Shown here: positions 21,636 through 33,823 of the stretch, in pieces
Numbering within the stretch: the stretch's first letter is position 1
Layout of the letters: every line of letters begins with the position of its first letter
Assembly (NCBI GenBank): GCA_022496205.1
Contig: WTXD01000063.1
Location: 83,329 to 147,328 of the forward strand
Direction: 5' to 3'
From: Gloeopeniophorella convolvens
Taxonomy: Eukaryota > Basidiomycota > Agaricomycetes > Russulales
Length of the DNA: 64,000 nt
Made by a program: the position numbers and the translations under genes
Notes under the pieces: model-generated
The model's input: only the letters and a program-made list of their open reading frames with translations
What the model was told of the DNA's origin: nothing
The model's database searches: none

Positions 21636-23963
21636 CTACGCAACATAGTGGTTGGTCTGTCCGCTCAGCTCAGCCTGGCGCTTCAGCGCGACGGGCGCGT
21701 CAAACTTGTCCATCATGACCTCTACGAGTTGGATACCTGTCGCGTTGGCGAACGACTCGTCGTTCAAGAGCGCGTCGAGCTCCTTCTTTGTGTACACTGT
21801 GTACGACTTTGGCTTCGGCGACAGGTCCTCCGGTGCCAAGACGTCAAGGAGCTGGGTCCATTTCCTGAGCGGCGCGTCAGATCTGCTTCGTATCCCGTGA
21901 TGCGCGATAACATACCAGTTCACGATATCGTTATAATGGCGTTCCTTGCCATGCAGGTACCTCTCAATCGTGTAACCCTTGTTGTTCAGCACGAACAGGA
22001 TGGGCGTAAGGCCGTGCCGCATCACCGTCGAGAGCTCTTGCACGGTTAGCTGCAAGCTTCCGTCGCCGGTGAACAGGAGCGTTCTGCCCTTGAGACCCCT
22101 CTCGCGCGCTGCGAGGGCTGCACCGAAGGCCGCAGGGGTTGCGTAGCCAATGCTACCCCACAGGATCTGCGAGACGTAGATCGTCTTCGCCGGCAGAGGC
22201 ACGTCAAGCGCGCCGAAACTTGACGTGCCAGTCTCGGTGACAACGACATCTTCTGTGCGGACGAACTGAGAGATGCGTGGCCAGAAGTACAGGTGCGAGA
22301 TTGTTTCCTCGCCAAGAGGATCCTCGGAAGCGTTCGGAATAACGGCGCGGAATGGGGGCACGCTGGTGGTCGATGAAGCTGACTCGAGAGGGTGTAAGCG
22401 CGCTGTGAGCTTCGGCAAGAGTTGCTTCATGCCGAGCGTCGGATAGAGAGCATATTGCACGCGTGTGTGGTCCGAGTGCAGCTTATAAATAATGAGAACT
22501 GCATACAGATAACAGAAAAAGACGCGAATACCTCTACGGTGGAGACCTGTGGGATCCGATATGTGAAGTTGCCAGTGTTGAAGTCTGACTTGAGAGACCC
22601 AATAGAGAGGATGAGCTTGGCGCCTTCGACCTTTTCCTTGATTTCGGGATGCGAAATGGAGCCAACGTAGATCTGTTTTCAATGTATCAGTAATGGGCGT
22701 CGCGTGGGCCGGGAACCACGTACTCCTCCATAACGTTCATAATCCTCAGGGACAGACGTCTTGCCCATAGGCGCTGCGTAAACCGGGAAGCCGGTGCGCT
22801 GTATGAGTTCCCACGTCTCTTCGGTGACGTCATGACGGATCGAGCAAGCATCGACAAGGATGATGACATCCGAGCCAGCGTTCTCCACAAGTTGCTGGAT
22901 TTCGTCAAGAACGAACTTCTCAATGTCAGGGTCGTTTGTTGGAGTGGTAGGCTTGAGTGGCGTGTTCAGACTGCCGCGAGGAATTTTGTTGAACACCAGG
23001 TCGGTGGGTAGGGTCAGATATACAGGGCGAGCCTACAGTTAATCAGCGATTCCGATTCGATTGATACTTCTGGGTGGAAATACCTACAGATGTGATGCAC
23101 GCCGTGATGACACGATCAATTTCAGCCGCTGCTGTCTCAACATCGTTGATGGACCCTTGAGCCCAAGTGAATTGCTCTGATGCTTTATAGTACGCATCAT
23201 ATCTGCAGAATGTTAAAGAAGTGATTCAAACTCCAAGATAACAAGCCCCACCTTCCATCGCCGAGAGTGTGGTGTAACATAGGCTTGTCCCTCTGTTGCC
23301 CGGTGCTGGGTACGCCTGCAATGTGTACGATTGGCACGTGCTCCGAAAAGGCTGCAAGACGCGCGCAGATAGAAGCGTCAGGGAAATAAGAATGCGTGTG
23401 AGTATGACGCGATGACGTACCACCAGCGATTCCATTGATGGCACTGAGTTCCCCGACACCGAATCTGCAGCAAAGGAGGGTTAGTGTGTTGGCAGTGAGA
23501 GCTGCGCGCGGGACGTACGTCGTAAGGATGGCGCCTACGCTACCGTGCTTTACACGGGCGTAACCATCAGCAGCATAAGCCGCATTTAATTCGTTGCTGA
23601 AGAAAAATGATCGGCGTTGAGGTTTGGAGGAGGTAGATTTTGTTTACTTACCAGTTGCCGACCCAGCCAATCTTGGGGTGGTCCTCCACAAGGTCCTATG
23701 CACGCGATCGGATCAAATCTTACACGCAACATGATCTCACACACCAGAAATCCTGAACAGTGTGAGTTCATTATCCCCAACGCGATCAGAACGATGCTCA
23801 CCGAGGTTGAAATCGCCAGGGACACCGAACAAGGACTAGTGGGTCGGTCAGAATCGGATGAAAGGGAAAATTTGCGAATAGCGAATACCTCGACGCCGAG
23901 CTGGGACAATCTCTCTAGGAGATAGCCGCCGATGGAAATTGTATCTTGACCTTCACGAGCCAT
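21636..23963 (-). CDS. PDC: Pyruvate decarboxylase
   Basis: Thiamine-diphosphate enzyme that decarboxylates pyruvate to acetaldehyde in the cytosol. The ATG at 23963 gives [19 protein letters not shown]. Short exons then encode [25 protein letters not shown] (with the catalytic Glu that activates ThDP), [12 protein letters not shown] and the histidine pair in [28 protein letters not shown] precedes the middle domain. The ThDP/Mg motif is [19 protein letters not shown] through [13 protein letters not shown] (GDG...NN). The stop is at 21636-21638 after SGQTNHYVA. About nine introns. Close relatives such as indolepyruvate or phenylpyruvate decarboxylases share these motifs, but the HH and length fit PDC. 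Confidence 0.92.
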
Positions 23964-24008
23964 GGTGTGGTGTAGTAGTGCAATGGCGCGCAAGGAAGCA
24001 AAAGGATG

Positions 24009-24016
24009 CTTTTATA
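24009..24016 (-). promoter_or_regulatory. TATA box of pyruvate decarboxylase
   Basis: TATAAAAG on the minus strand, about 46-53 bases upstream of the PDC start codon. Position and sequence fit a core promoter element of a strongly expressed gene. Confidence 0.55.
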
Positions 24017-24199
24017 ATTCGGAGTGCGTAGATGATGCGGTAGGGAGAAGACGGAAAGATAGTAACGGGAGGGGAGAGGCTGGAAGTTGCCACGGCGGGC
24101 CTCGTCTGGCCTGGCTTCCGTTTACCATATGCATTTCTGAGGAGTCCATCGTGCTCTGGAATATCGTCGACTCCGCTCAGCCAATGATTGTTGTCAACC

Positions 24200-24262
24200 C
24201 ACCACCATCCGGCCCACCCCGGCCTAGCCACCCCGGCCCGTCCCGGCCACGGCCTCGACGCA
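24200..24262. promoter_or_regulatory. C-rich cluster of CCCCGG elements upstream of PDC
   Basis: Short words CCACCCCGGCC (twice) and CGTCCCGGCC occur within 60 bases, about 240-300 bases upstream of the PDC start codon. They resemble the GC-rich binding sites of CreA/Mig1-type carbon regulators, which would suit a fermentative gene. The regulator is inferred only. Confidence 0.3.
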
Positions 24263-25715
24263 CCTCCATCAGAACAGTCTCTACCTCCTCGTCGGCGTTC
24301 GGCCCCCATGGCAGGGCATCATCTTTCCGGCGTCCTTGACCCGCGAATCCTGCGTGGATATCGGTTTACTGCTTTCTATGCTCGAACACCTCTCGGCCAG
24401 GGTCAATGTGCCACCGGATACACGAACGAGTAAGTAGCTTATCAGCCACGTCATAATCTCCGTTCCGAATTGCAAGCCTAGGCTACGCCTTACCTTGCAC
24501 AAGAGCCCTAACTTGCTGCCCTGTGGGCCAGACCCGAGCCTCATCGCACCGCAATGCCCTCTAGCAAGGCATACCGCCCTTTCAACCAATTACCATCTGC
24601 CCTGATTCTCCTGCCGACCGCTCCAGCGACTCATCCTCCCCGGACAGCTGTGTGGGAGCATACATATCCCGGACAACAGGAACTGGGCCCTTGTATGTTG
24701 CCTTGATCCGATGCGCTCAGAGCGCGCAGCATACCTCGCCCAGTCTCGAACACCGCGCCTGGTATTGACACACAAGCTCGACGCTCCACTTGCTTGCTAC
24801 CCCTGGTGGCTGCGGGGACAAGCTATCCAGTCCGATTATCCAAGGGCCTGAGAACGGCTGCGGACATCAGCCGCCAGCATGTCCATTGGCACCAGTGATC
24901 TTGACGTCTTGCGAGGCGGAGCAACGGTGTTATTGGCTGGATCCCGCCCGGCACTACGTTGCCATCCAATACTGAGTGGCTGCATAATAACATGGCGGTG
25001 CGACGACTACAATCGAGGATTCATGGTCAGACCTTCCCACGAAACGAAGTGGCCCCAGCCCAGGGAACGCAAGATACTAGCCTTTCCTATTTATCTTACG
25101 TCGCACCCGGACTGACGTAGAGCGGGCGTCGACAACGACAGCAGATCGTGTGAAAAGGTGGGCCTGGTAGGTTCGAGTGTCTCAAGCAATGATCAATCCA
25201 AGTTCACTCGGCGGCCAGTCGTACCTAGGTTTGTGTGTGATCACAACCCCACTCCAGCCACATACCAGTGTATCCAACTATCTGTTTGCGTATTAGTCTG
25301 TCGCCTGCGAGAGGCAGCCCTTCTGCGATAGATAAGGCCTGTACTCTACATCGATACACGAGGACTGCATGCTGGTCGTCCGAATTGTGATCTGTTTCTC
25401 CCATCCGCTCCTACACCATGTATTGGAAATACATGCTTCGCTCCCATATACGACTAAGTAGTGACTTGGTGGATAGCCTCTCCTGAAACGTGTAGCGCTT
25501 TATCTCATCACATGAAGACCTGCGGAAGGATGTGAATTGCCCCCATTCACCCCTGCACCGCACAGTGCCGTAAACTTCACCCCAGTGCTGCACTGACTGT
25601 GCCCTGTACCACTTGGGTCCCGTGAAGACGGGACATGCTGTACTTGGATTGGATACTTTTAAGCAAACCGTATTGCTCGTAGCTCCGGACCCCGCACAAG
25701 CGTTCTTCACAAGCC
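24263..25715. other. Long intergenic region without recognised gene
   Basis: About 1.45 kb between the PDC promoter and the first gene of the unknown pair. Open frames are short and carry no recognisable motifs. It probably includes the promoter of the gene at 25716. Confidence 0.35.
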
Positions 25716-26777
25716 ATGTCTCCGCTCTCTCAGCAACGGGCATGCCGCAAATACGTAGACTTGATCAACGAAGCATCTGGTAAATGGGTCAACTGGAACC
25801 CAGTGAACTCCGTCCAGGTCGGTCTTTGGGTAGACCCATTTGTTACACGATATATTCTCATGCTGCAACCAGGTGGGAGACTATGGGAAAATCGACTTCG
25901 ACACCGGACAACTCGTCGTCGAGGGCAACATCTATCGCGACGAGCCATTGGCCTCAACCATGAAGCTGTACCCTCCAGTCAGCCATGCCCCAATTCCAGA
26001 ATACAAAGTAGACTCAAGCTTCTCTAGATACCAGATGCCACCACCGTTAGTGGCCAGAGCGATATGGCACTACAACTCGCTAACTAGTGTTCACCAGGGA
26101 ATTCGAGGACCTGGACGACGTTGCCTTGAAAGCTCAATGGAAGTTTGGCGAACGCCGCGCGGGGTTCTTGGTCATGTACCAAGCTAGGAGGACCTCTATC
26201 CCAGAGGAATTTCTGAAACTGACGCTGAAGAGCCCGATACCTGAGCTGAAGGGTAAAGACATCGTGACTAATATCTTCACTTGCCCGGCCTTCGCCATGT
26301 ATATGTCCAACAAGAGTAAGTGCTGGCACGCCATACTGGCTATTACTGACCTGCTATCGCCCCCTCGAAGGCGGAGAGAACGTCAAGCTCGCCCTGCGCA
26401 CTTCCGTCACCGAAACGGGAACGCAAAGCGGGTGGTACGCCGAGGGAAACGTTGGCGTCTACCAGTTCGGAAGCCTTCCAGACCCCGAAGCGTTCCTTCC
26501 GCTGTACAACATGCAGGTGCTCCAGAAACGGGCACGTATTCCCAGGCGCGATGGGAGAGACCCAAATGAACTCCAGTTAGTTCGTTGGTTTTTCATATTC
26601 TGAGCTATACTGAACGACTGGTTAGTTGGGGCGCCACCGAGGCTCCTTGGAAAGATCTGAACGATGAAGGGGAAGAGGAACCCAGTGACGAAGGCGAACC
26701 ATGGGTAAGGGCTACTCCATGACATTGCAACGTGCTCGCCTACTGATTTGACTGACCAGGAGGATTCCGATGATTGA
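25716..26777 (+). CDS. Unknown family, paralog A (possible pore-forming/gasdermin-like topology)
   Basis: I do not recognise a named family. The spliced protein is about 250-270 residues: MSPLSQQRACRKYVDLINE, ASGKWVNWNPVNSVQ, then VGDYGKIDFDTGQLVVEGN. Later segments are DDVALKAQWKFGERRAGFL, SIPEEFLKLTL, DIVTNIFTCPAFAMYMSNK, NVKLALRTSVTETG, a basic stretch QKRARIPRRDGRD and an acidic C-terminus (EGEEEPSDEGEPWEDSDD). Five introns with clear GT-AG borders; four share positions with paralog B at 28124. No signal peptide or membrane helix. The alternating strand-rich core with a basic patch and acidic tail could suit a beta-rich pore-former such as a fungal gasdermin-like protein, but this is a guess from topology. 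The stop is TGA at 26775-26777. Confidence 0.75.
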
Positions 26778-28057
26778 CGAAAACATGTGTTGTCTCCAAG
26801 TCTTCCTGTTTGGTTCAATCAATATGTCCTGTCGATATCTGTGTAAATTGTAGCTCGATTGTGGAAATGCCCAACAAACGATTTTGACTCTCATGGTTTC
26901 ACTTTGGAACTCTAGTTTGGGTGGGTGCATCTCCGCAGGAGCGGCGGACCCTATGGTAGGCTGGTGGTGACTGATAAGTAGTCGGTTGCGGGATTCCTTT
27001 CAGTCATCTTGACAAACCGAACGACCCGGGTCATCTAGAGCCATAGAGTGGCTAGATCAAGTGGGGGGCGATTCACGGGCGCAGACAGCTGGCTACTGCA
27101 GAAACGTCGAAGCGAAACTTGAGCTTGAACATGTGCACGACACCGCAAAGTCACGGGCCCGCCGCGGTTGGTTTGGAACTCCGGCCTTCTCTCCGCCTGC
27201 GGCTCTTGACGCGTGACGCCTCGTGACGCCGCCGCAATCACCATGCGGGCCGTCACGGTCGCCTGAGGCGTCCGCACTATGCAGCGTGCGGTGCACTCTC
27301 ACCAATTCGTGTCTGCAGTGATATTTCCCCAGAACAACTAGGCTATGTATCGGGGCTAACCTCTGTGTGCGCTACAAGGAGCCAAACCGAATCGATCCGT
27401 CGCCGACTGTATGCACCGTTCACACCAGTGCCACGCCTGCCGTCACCCATAGCACAGTCGGCGGATCTGACAGCTACGCATAGCAAGAGCAGCCCTGTCT
27501 TCGATTTCCGATTACCTCCAACTTCCATCCTCACGCACTCATACAGCCTCTTAATAAGCACGCCAGCCTTTCCCTGCCTTGAGGCTTGGATTGTCAGCCT
27601 TTCCGATATCACACCATCCCCTGACTCGCAGCACACGCGGACGATAACAGTTTCCAGGAATGTTCCCTTTGGCCAAATTGGTGGAGTCTCGGAGGTGGGC
27701 GTGTATGATCACACCTTGTATCGGCCATGTGTTGGACCCCTACATTCCTCATACGGTTCAGGACCTGCTGCGCCGGCATCTCCTGCTTTCACCTGCCGCC
27801 AATACTACAACAGCTTTCGATCTTGCGCTGCTCGGGCTGCGTCCTAAGATTCTATCCCTTGGCTGTCATCTTGGAGGCGGCTAAGCAGGATATCTGGATT
27901 TTTGATCCTCACACCATGGCGTGACAACAGGCGGGGATAGCCCCTCGAGGCTCGGTCTTTTCACAATCACCATCCATCACTGTTGCATTCGGTCAGGTGA
28001 TGGGCTTCTGCTAACACAGCCGAACCTCTTGACACGGAGGCTTTGCGGAGGCTTCCA
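26778..28057. other. Intergenic region between the two paralogs
   Basis: About 1.3 kb. An open frame at 27365-27847 has no recognisable motif and poor splice context. I see no remnant of a third paralog. The last 200 bases are the promoter of paralog B. Confidence 0.35.
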
Positions 28058-28065
28058 CTATAAGA
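28058..28065 (+). promoter_or_regulatory. TATA-like element of paralog B
   Basis: CTATAAGA lies 59-66 bases upstream of the ATG at 28124, a usual spacing for a core promoter in these fungi. Confidence 0.4.
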
Positions 28066-28123
28066 CCTTCGGTCGGTCCCCAACTAAAACTACGACCGTA
28101 CCACTCAACTCCCCAACGCCATC

Positions 28124-29284
28124 ATGTGGTTTCCGCTGAAGCCCGCCCCGAACGCGCAGAGGAAGTACGTCGACTTGATCATGCAGGCCTCTGGGAAATG
28201 GCCAAACTGGGACCCTCCCAAGACTGTCCAGGTTCGATGGTGTTCTCATGTTTTGACGGGGAAGAGCTGAAGCGCTGACCGCTTATCCACTGTAGCCTGG
28301 CGATTTTGGCTCCGTCGAAGGAGAGACTGGCGAATTCGTCAGTGAAGGGAACATCTACAGCCTCGATGTGATCAAGGATTTGGCTGTACAACATCCTATT
28401 CGGATCGGGGACCGGGTCGATCGTCACAACATTCACTCATACGAAGTCACTGGAATGGACGCCAGTGTCGAACAAGGACTGTGAGTGTGACGTAGCCCAA
28501 TCATTTTCGCGCCATGCTCACCAGTTTGCAGAGATACAAGTGGGATTCACTGCATCGCCTTGAAGAGCAAATGGAAGTTCAGTTCTAAGCGCGGCGCGAT
28601 TCTGCTGATGCACGAGCCCCAAATGACATACGTCCCGGACGAATTCCTCTCAGAAGTCCTGAAGCGCAAGGACATCCTGAAAGACAAGTGCGTTGTCAAT
28701 CAGGTTTACACCTGTTCGGGATTCTATATGTACCTATCCAACAAAAGTGAGCACCGGTCAGTCCATGTCTGATCTGGTGACCTCAAGCATCTTTTGAACA
28801 GCGAGAGAGGAGTTGACTGTAAGCTTGCGGACGAGCGTCCCCATCGCAGGACCAGTTTACGGGACACATGGCGCCAAGATTGGCTGGCACTGCGACCGCT
28901 ACGCCGGCGTCCAACAGAGCGCATACAACGCCGAATCCAGGTATACGCCCCTCTTCGCAATGAAGACACGCAAGCGGCGCATGCTCCGGAGAGGCGATCC
29001 TATGTCGGGCAAGGAGAAGTAAGCCTCGTCTTTGTTGTCTAAGTTTGCGCTCTGACCCGCCATTGTAGCTGGGAGGAGACGGACGTTCCCTGGGACGATC
29101 TCGACGAGGACGGCGAGCCTGAACCAGAAATCGAGTACTACGACGAGGTGAGAAGTACCGCGTTCTCGGATGCGCGCAGTCTCGCTCACGATTGTACGTG
29201 AAGGACTCGTCTTAGCCGATCGAGGAGGGTGGAGGACCACTTTGGTTCGGGCCTGCTTCCTCGCGCAATACAACTGCGCTGTGA
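28124..29284 (+). CDS. Unknown family, paralog B
   Basis: Paralog of the gene at 25716. The spliced protein begins MWFPLKPAPNAQRKYVDLI and continues MQASGKWPNWDPPKTVQ, PGDFGSVEGETGEFVSEGN, GIHCIALKSKWKFSSKRGA, TYVPDEFLSEVLKRKDIL, CVVNQVYTCSGFYMYLSNK and REELTVSLRTSVPIAGP. A basic segment (FAMKTRKRRMLRRGD) precedes an acidic stretch (TDVPWDDLDEDGEPEPEIE) and a last exon PIEEGGGPLWFGPASSRN. Shared words with paralog A include RKYVDLI, ASGKW, GNIY, MYLSNK and LRTSV. The two genes have matching intron positions, so they arose by gene duplication. Function unknown; see paralog A for the tentative structural idea. The stop is TGA at 29282-29284. Confidence 0.78.
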
Positions 29285-29593
29285 CATGCTGGGAAGGAGC
29301 TTTGGTTTACTGTTCTGGGGAAGTTCATATCGGGATGCTCCGCGCGTTGCTCAATGGCTTGTACAATTACCAATACAATGACTTGTTCCGATATACAGAC
29401 AATGGAATGTTCACGCCAGAGATACGGCCGATGGCTGTCGGAGCAAGGCCAAGCAATATCACAACCCCAGGTCGGCTCGTGCCATCAATCAAGAATCGAT
29501 ATGCAAAGCACTGAAACAACAGTAGCAGTCCGCCTTCGTCCATCGTATGTTACTGTTCAAGTAACCCGAACCGAGGGTCGATGCATCATTAGA
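29285..29593. other. Convergent intergenic region
   Basis: 3' flanks of paralog B and of the PPWD1-type gene; nothing recognised. Confidence 0.35.
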
Positions 29594-32066
29594 CTATTCG
29601 ACGTCAATATTAACAATTTTGATATCTTCGTAAGGCTTGTCCGCCTTGTTGGTCTTGACGTTCTCGATGGCGTGTACCGTCTCTAGCCCCGACAGCACGC
29701 GCCCGAAGATCGTGTGTTTTTTGTCCAGCCACGGCGTCGCGTTCGTCGTAATGAAGAACTGCGAGCCGTTTGTCCCAGGCCCAGCATTCGCCATGCTGAC
29801 CGTGTACGGCCTATAAGACAGGCAGGCGCCGCGTCAGTGCGGAAGATCGCACACAGGGGGCAGAAAGCTCACCGATCATGCTTCAAGTCGTCGGAAAACT
29901 CGTCCTCGAACTCGTTGCCCCAGATGCTCACGCCGCCCGTGCCGTCGCCGAGCGGGTCGCCCGTCTGGATCATGAACTTGGGGATCACGCGGTGGAAGAT
30001 GACGTTGTCGTAGTACCCGCTGCGCGCGTGCCCCATGAAGTTCTCCACCGCCTTGGGCGCCTGCTGCGGGAACAGCCGCAGATGCATGTCGCCGAGCGTC
30101 GTGTGGATCGTGGCGGACGACGCGAGCGCGGTGCGCGAGGCGGCCGCGGGCGCAGCTGCCGCGATTGTCTGCTCGTCGCGCGTCGGGCGCTCGTTGAAAA
30201 TGTCGCGGTCGCCTGATTTCGAGCTTCCGTCCCTGTGCAACACAGCTGGGTCAGAGCAGTTGCGCGGATGTGAGGTGGGAGGCGTACTCAGGCTCGCTGC
30301 GCGTGAACATGTAAAAGCGCTGTCGTTTGAGGCCTGTGCAGAACAGGGTGGGGTCACGCACTGCCTTGTCCGCGAGGATGGGGTTCGCGGACGCGGCCAT
30401 CGCCACGGTGGTGAGGCCCCTCTTGGCCGGAGCGCCCTGATACAGACTCAAGTTCATCCAGCGCACAGTCTCATCCTTCCCTAGTAGGCGGACAACCCTA
30501 TTCGTCACGGTGTTCACAACTATATGGAGAACTGAGGACAGTTCAGGCGGGGTAAGTGGGCTGCGCACCTTTGATTCCTAATAACGACGGATACAGGATG
30601 AAGGCCCCACTTTCATCCCACACCACGTTGATCCATGCCCGGGTATCTTTCCATCTGGGCCTGGAAGCTCGATTTCCTTTTCCACGCAAGGCGCCGGCCG
30701 AATTCCATGTCCTCCACCCTGTACACGGCTGTGCCCGCCTGCTGCATCTCTTGGATGGCGGCGAGCGACTCGTCGTACTTCCTTGTCATCTTGCCTGTTA
30801 GGAAGGAGAAGATGCGGATCTGCCTGTCGGGCAGAGAGAACGTGACGAAGGATAATGAGTCTGGTGACAGTGTGATACATGTTGGTGTTGATCTCGACTG
30901 CGGTGCATGGTGAGAGGTGGTGGTAGCATTGAGGGCATAGGACCCACCTTCTTGAATTCGTACAGGTCAGTCTGACTCTTGAATGACCATAATTCAGGCA
31001 CATTCGTCGGTAATTCAAAGCCCTCGCTCGGTCTCCAGTACTCGATGAAGCCGCTGTCGTCTGCAGAGATGACGCAGTCGAATCTGTCGCTGTACTAACC
31101 AAGGGGTCAATCTTTCCACGCAGAAAAAATCGGTCAACGACGCACGCTTAATAAATGAACAGGCGACCGATGGAGCTTGTCTAAAGTTTCCAACGGCGTC
31201 CCATCCCCACGGCCATCGTATAGTCGAATTGTACCCGAACTCTCCTCGGACCTATTATGCTGTCAGTGTCGATGAGAGCCATCCATGAGAGGGACCATAC
31301 ACCGCGAGAATCCCCTGCGCCTGGCCTCTCCGATGCACCCAACAGCATGCCTTCGGCATGAACCCGAGCTTTATCATGTTGATCATATCTTCGCAACGCG
31401 TTCAATATCAGGACACGCATGCGCCATCGAGCAGCCGCAGGACGCAGACGACGCACCAAAGTTCACGACGTCGAAAACCTTTGCGTTCCCGTCCTCCGCA
31501 ATGCTCGCAAACAGCTGGCCATCTGCACTCGCAGAACACCTACGATGGGTGACATGTGCGCCCGGTAGTGCTTGACGAACTCGATGCCCTGGTCCTGCTT
31601 CTTCCATAGCTTCAGGTGTCCGTCAGTCGAGGTTGTAATGATGAACTCCGTGCTGCCTCGCCATCCCAGCGTGAGCGCGCCAGGCTAGGGTGAGGATGGT
31701 TGTCGCACGCACCGAGTAACGACTGCAAAGTTGATCACGTCGCGGTGCATGAAGCTCTTGTGGTATCGGTCTGCGTTCGGCAGATGGTCCAGGTACAGCC
31801 GTTCATGAGGGAGCACTGCGCACAACGTTCGCGCTCAGCTTTCTTCGACCCGCGAGCGTCAACGAGCATTGCGCACCTTTCCGCTTCTTTTTCGCCGCTG
31901 TAGAGGCAGCGGCGCCCTCCGGCATGGGCATCGGCCCCACGTCGTCGTCGCTGTCGTCGTCCTGCACCGCGGGCGGCGGGTCCATTTCAGTGTCCTCTGC
32001 AGGTTCGGCCTCGCCATTGCGGGCGCGCTTGCCGAGGACGGACGCGTCTTGTTCAGAGTCGGACAT
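29594..32066 (-). CDS. PPWD1: WD40-cyclophilin (PPWD1 type peptidyl-prolyl isomerase)
   Basis: N-terminal WD40 propeller plus C-terminal cyclophilin domain, the architecture of human PPWD1, a late-spliceosome-associated isomerase. The ATG at 32066 opens an acidic, basic-patched leader ([20 protein letters not shown] as possible nuclear signal). WD segments include [65 protein letters not shown] and [18 protein letters not shown]. The cyclophilin part has [57 protein letters not shown] (FHRVI and MIQTGD active-site motifs) and [13 protein letters not shown] through [10 protein letters not shown]. Ends at 29594 after VNIDVE. About nine introns; those between 31100 and 31700 are approximate. Confidence 0.92.
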
Positions 32067-32220
32067 GGTTGTACGTCCGAGCGTGTCCCCGCGTTGCTTC
32101 AACTTCACACGATGACGTAAAGACGCCCGTCAAATCAGTTTCGCGGGCGACTCTTTGTCCGACATTAGGGACTGCTTTCGCAGAGATACAGTGTACATAT
32201 CCAGGTCTAGATCCTAGTAG

Positions 32221-33492
32221 CTACATGACAACGCAGTCTTTATCCCCGTGGCCGTGCGCTCGTTCAGCCTCCAGAGACGCCAAAATTACTTTCTCATCTT
32301 CGCTCAGCAGCTGCGGGTAAGAGTTAACCTGTGAGTCCACGGCAATGCAACATAAAAAACACTCACGCCCTTCTGAGCCCGGGCCCGCATGGCACGAAGT
32401 TGGCTCTCCTTCTCCTGTTTCGAACGCCTATCAAAATACACAAACGTCAAGCAGACGCGAACATCGGTCGGGGTATGAATGAGTTGAAGTCAATGATGGG
32501 TTTGGATGGTGATTTGGGAAGGTGATTGTCCGAAGGGTCAGTGACGGCATTAGTAGGGGCATTGTTGGGAGTATCCAAGTAGGTTTAGTATTGGAAGATG
32601 GGAGGGCGGGAGACCTATAGCGTCATGAGAAGTCACCGAGGAGAATTGGTGAGGGCATTGCTTACCTGTCCGTCTTCGAGAAAGGGTTGTGGACTGACTT
32701 TGAGCTAGAAGCTACAGCACCGAGGATGGGGTGGCCTTGGAAGCTGCTGCCTTCACGGAAGACGAAGGGTCGACGGCCTTGGCGGGGGTCTTGGCCGATG
32801 ATGGGGATACCACAGTGTTCACAGACGCCGCGGCGCGCCTCATGGTTGCGAACGCAGCTGCGGTGTGTGCAGAGCCCTGAGAGCTCGCTTTGCTCGGTGT
32901 GCCTGAGCCGATGCAGGGGTGCTAGATGCTGCGAGGGAAGAGCAGTTGTGTGAACTCGGGAAGCGATGCTCTGACAGAACTTCTGGCGGCATTTCTGCGT
33001 TGCGCACCTATGTCAACCAAACGGCCTCACATTCGGGGATTCACGGACTCACATCACACTGGATCTGCGCGATCAAGACTTTGCCGCACTTGGGTTTCGA
33101 GCACTTCGGTGTCGCGTTAGCCTTCCGAGACCGGCCAGTCATGACAGAACAGTCCACGGTGAGATGACGCTCCATCCTGATATTGGGATCCTCGCCCGGA
33201 GGAATGGGAACAGGCTCATTGCAGAGTGGGCCTGTGTGCAAGTTATTCAGTTGATACTGGGTTAGCCAGCAATGTGCTCACAATCCGGAGCTACCCTGTT
33301 GAACTTAGTTTCGTCATAGCGGGGGCAGGTGTGGGAGGCAGGCTTGAAGTGGTCGGCACAGAAGGATTCTGCGCAGTGTTGACATTTGAACGGCAAAAAG
33401 TCAACCAGGTGGCAGGACGGGTGAGCGCATTGGCGACCCACAGACAGCATCTGCTGATCGCGGTCTGGGGTGGGAGTAGCTGAGCTGGACAT
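32221..33492 (-). CDS. AN1-type zinc finger protein (ZFAND family)
   Basis: Two AN1 zinc fingers. The first begins right after the ATG at 33492: QMLSVGRQCAHPSCHLVDFLP, FKCQHCAESFCADHF and ASHTCPRYD. The second contains KCSKPKCGKVLIAQIQCD and, in the next exon, CRQKFCPQHRFPSSHNC. Such proteins link proteasome or p97 function to stress-damaged proteins. The C-terminal exon reads LLSEDEKVILASLEAERAH and ends DKDCVVM with TAG at 32221-32223, a typical tail of fungal members. Several introns at 32320-32670. The protein shares a promoter with the phosphatase gene on the other strand. Confidence 0.85.
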
Positions 33493-33823
33493 CGTAGCGG
33501 GGTGTGTGATAGAGAAGGAAAGCAAGCCAAAAAGGGGCGGGGTATATAAAGGTTGAGTCCGACTATTATAGTCAGCCTCGAGGAGGACGCGCGTCCAACA
33601 AGACGTGAATGTTCCAGGAGAGTCGCCGATGGTTGCGCGGCCGGGCTCGGACTCGGACTCGGGCTGTGGTCTCGGACGTATGTGCCTCCGTTCCGGTGCC
33701 ACGTGCTCAGCGCGCTCAAGTGCCCATTTCGTGCTCGTTTCGGCCGATGCGCTGCACAGCACTGCAGCAGGCGCGCACATTGCATGTCGAGTCATCGCGT
33801 TCTCTGCCTTAATCGCAACCATC
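33493..33823. promoter_or_regulatory. Bidirectional promoter with TATATAAA
   Basis: 331 bases between the divergent AN1 and phosphatase genes. TATATAAA at 33543-33550 lies about 51-58 bases from the AN1 start, so it more likely serves that gene. GC-rich words and a CACGTG at about 33700 (GCCACGTGC) occur on the phosphatase side. Confidence 0.45.

Noticed and set aside
27365..27847. 160-codon plus-strand frame between the two paralogs
   Set aside because: Ser/Pro/Thr-rich without motifs and no similarity to the flanking paralogs.
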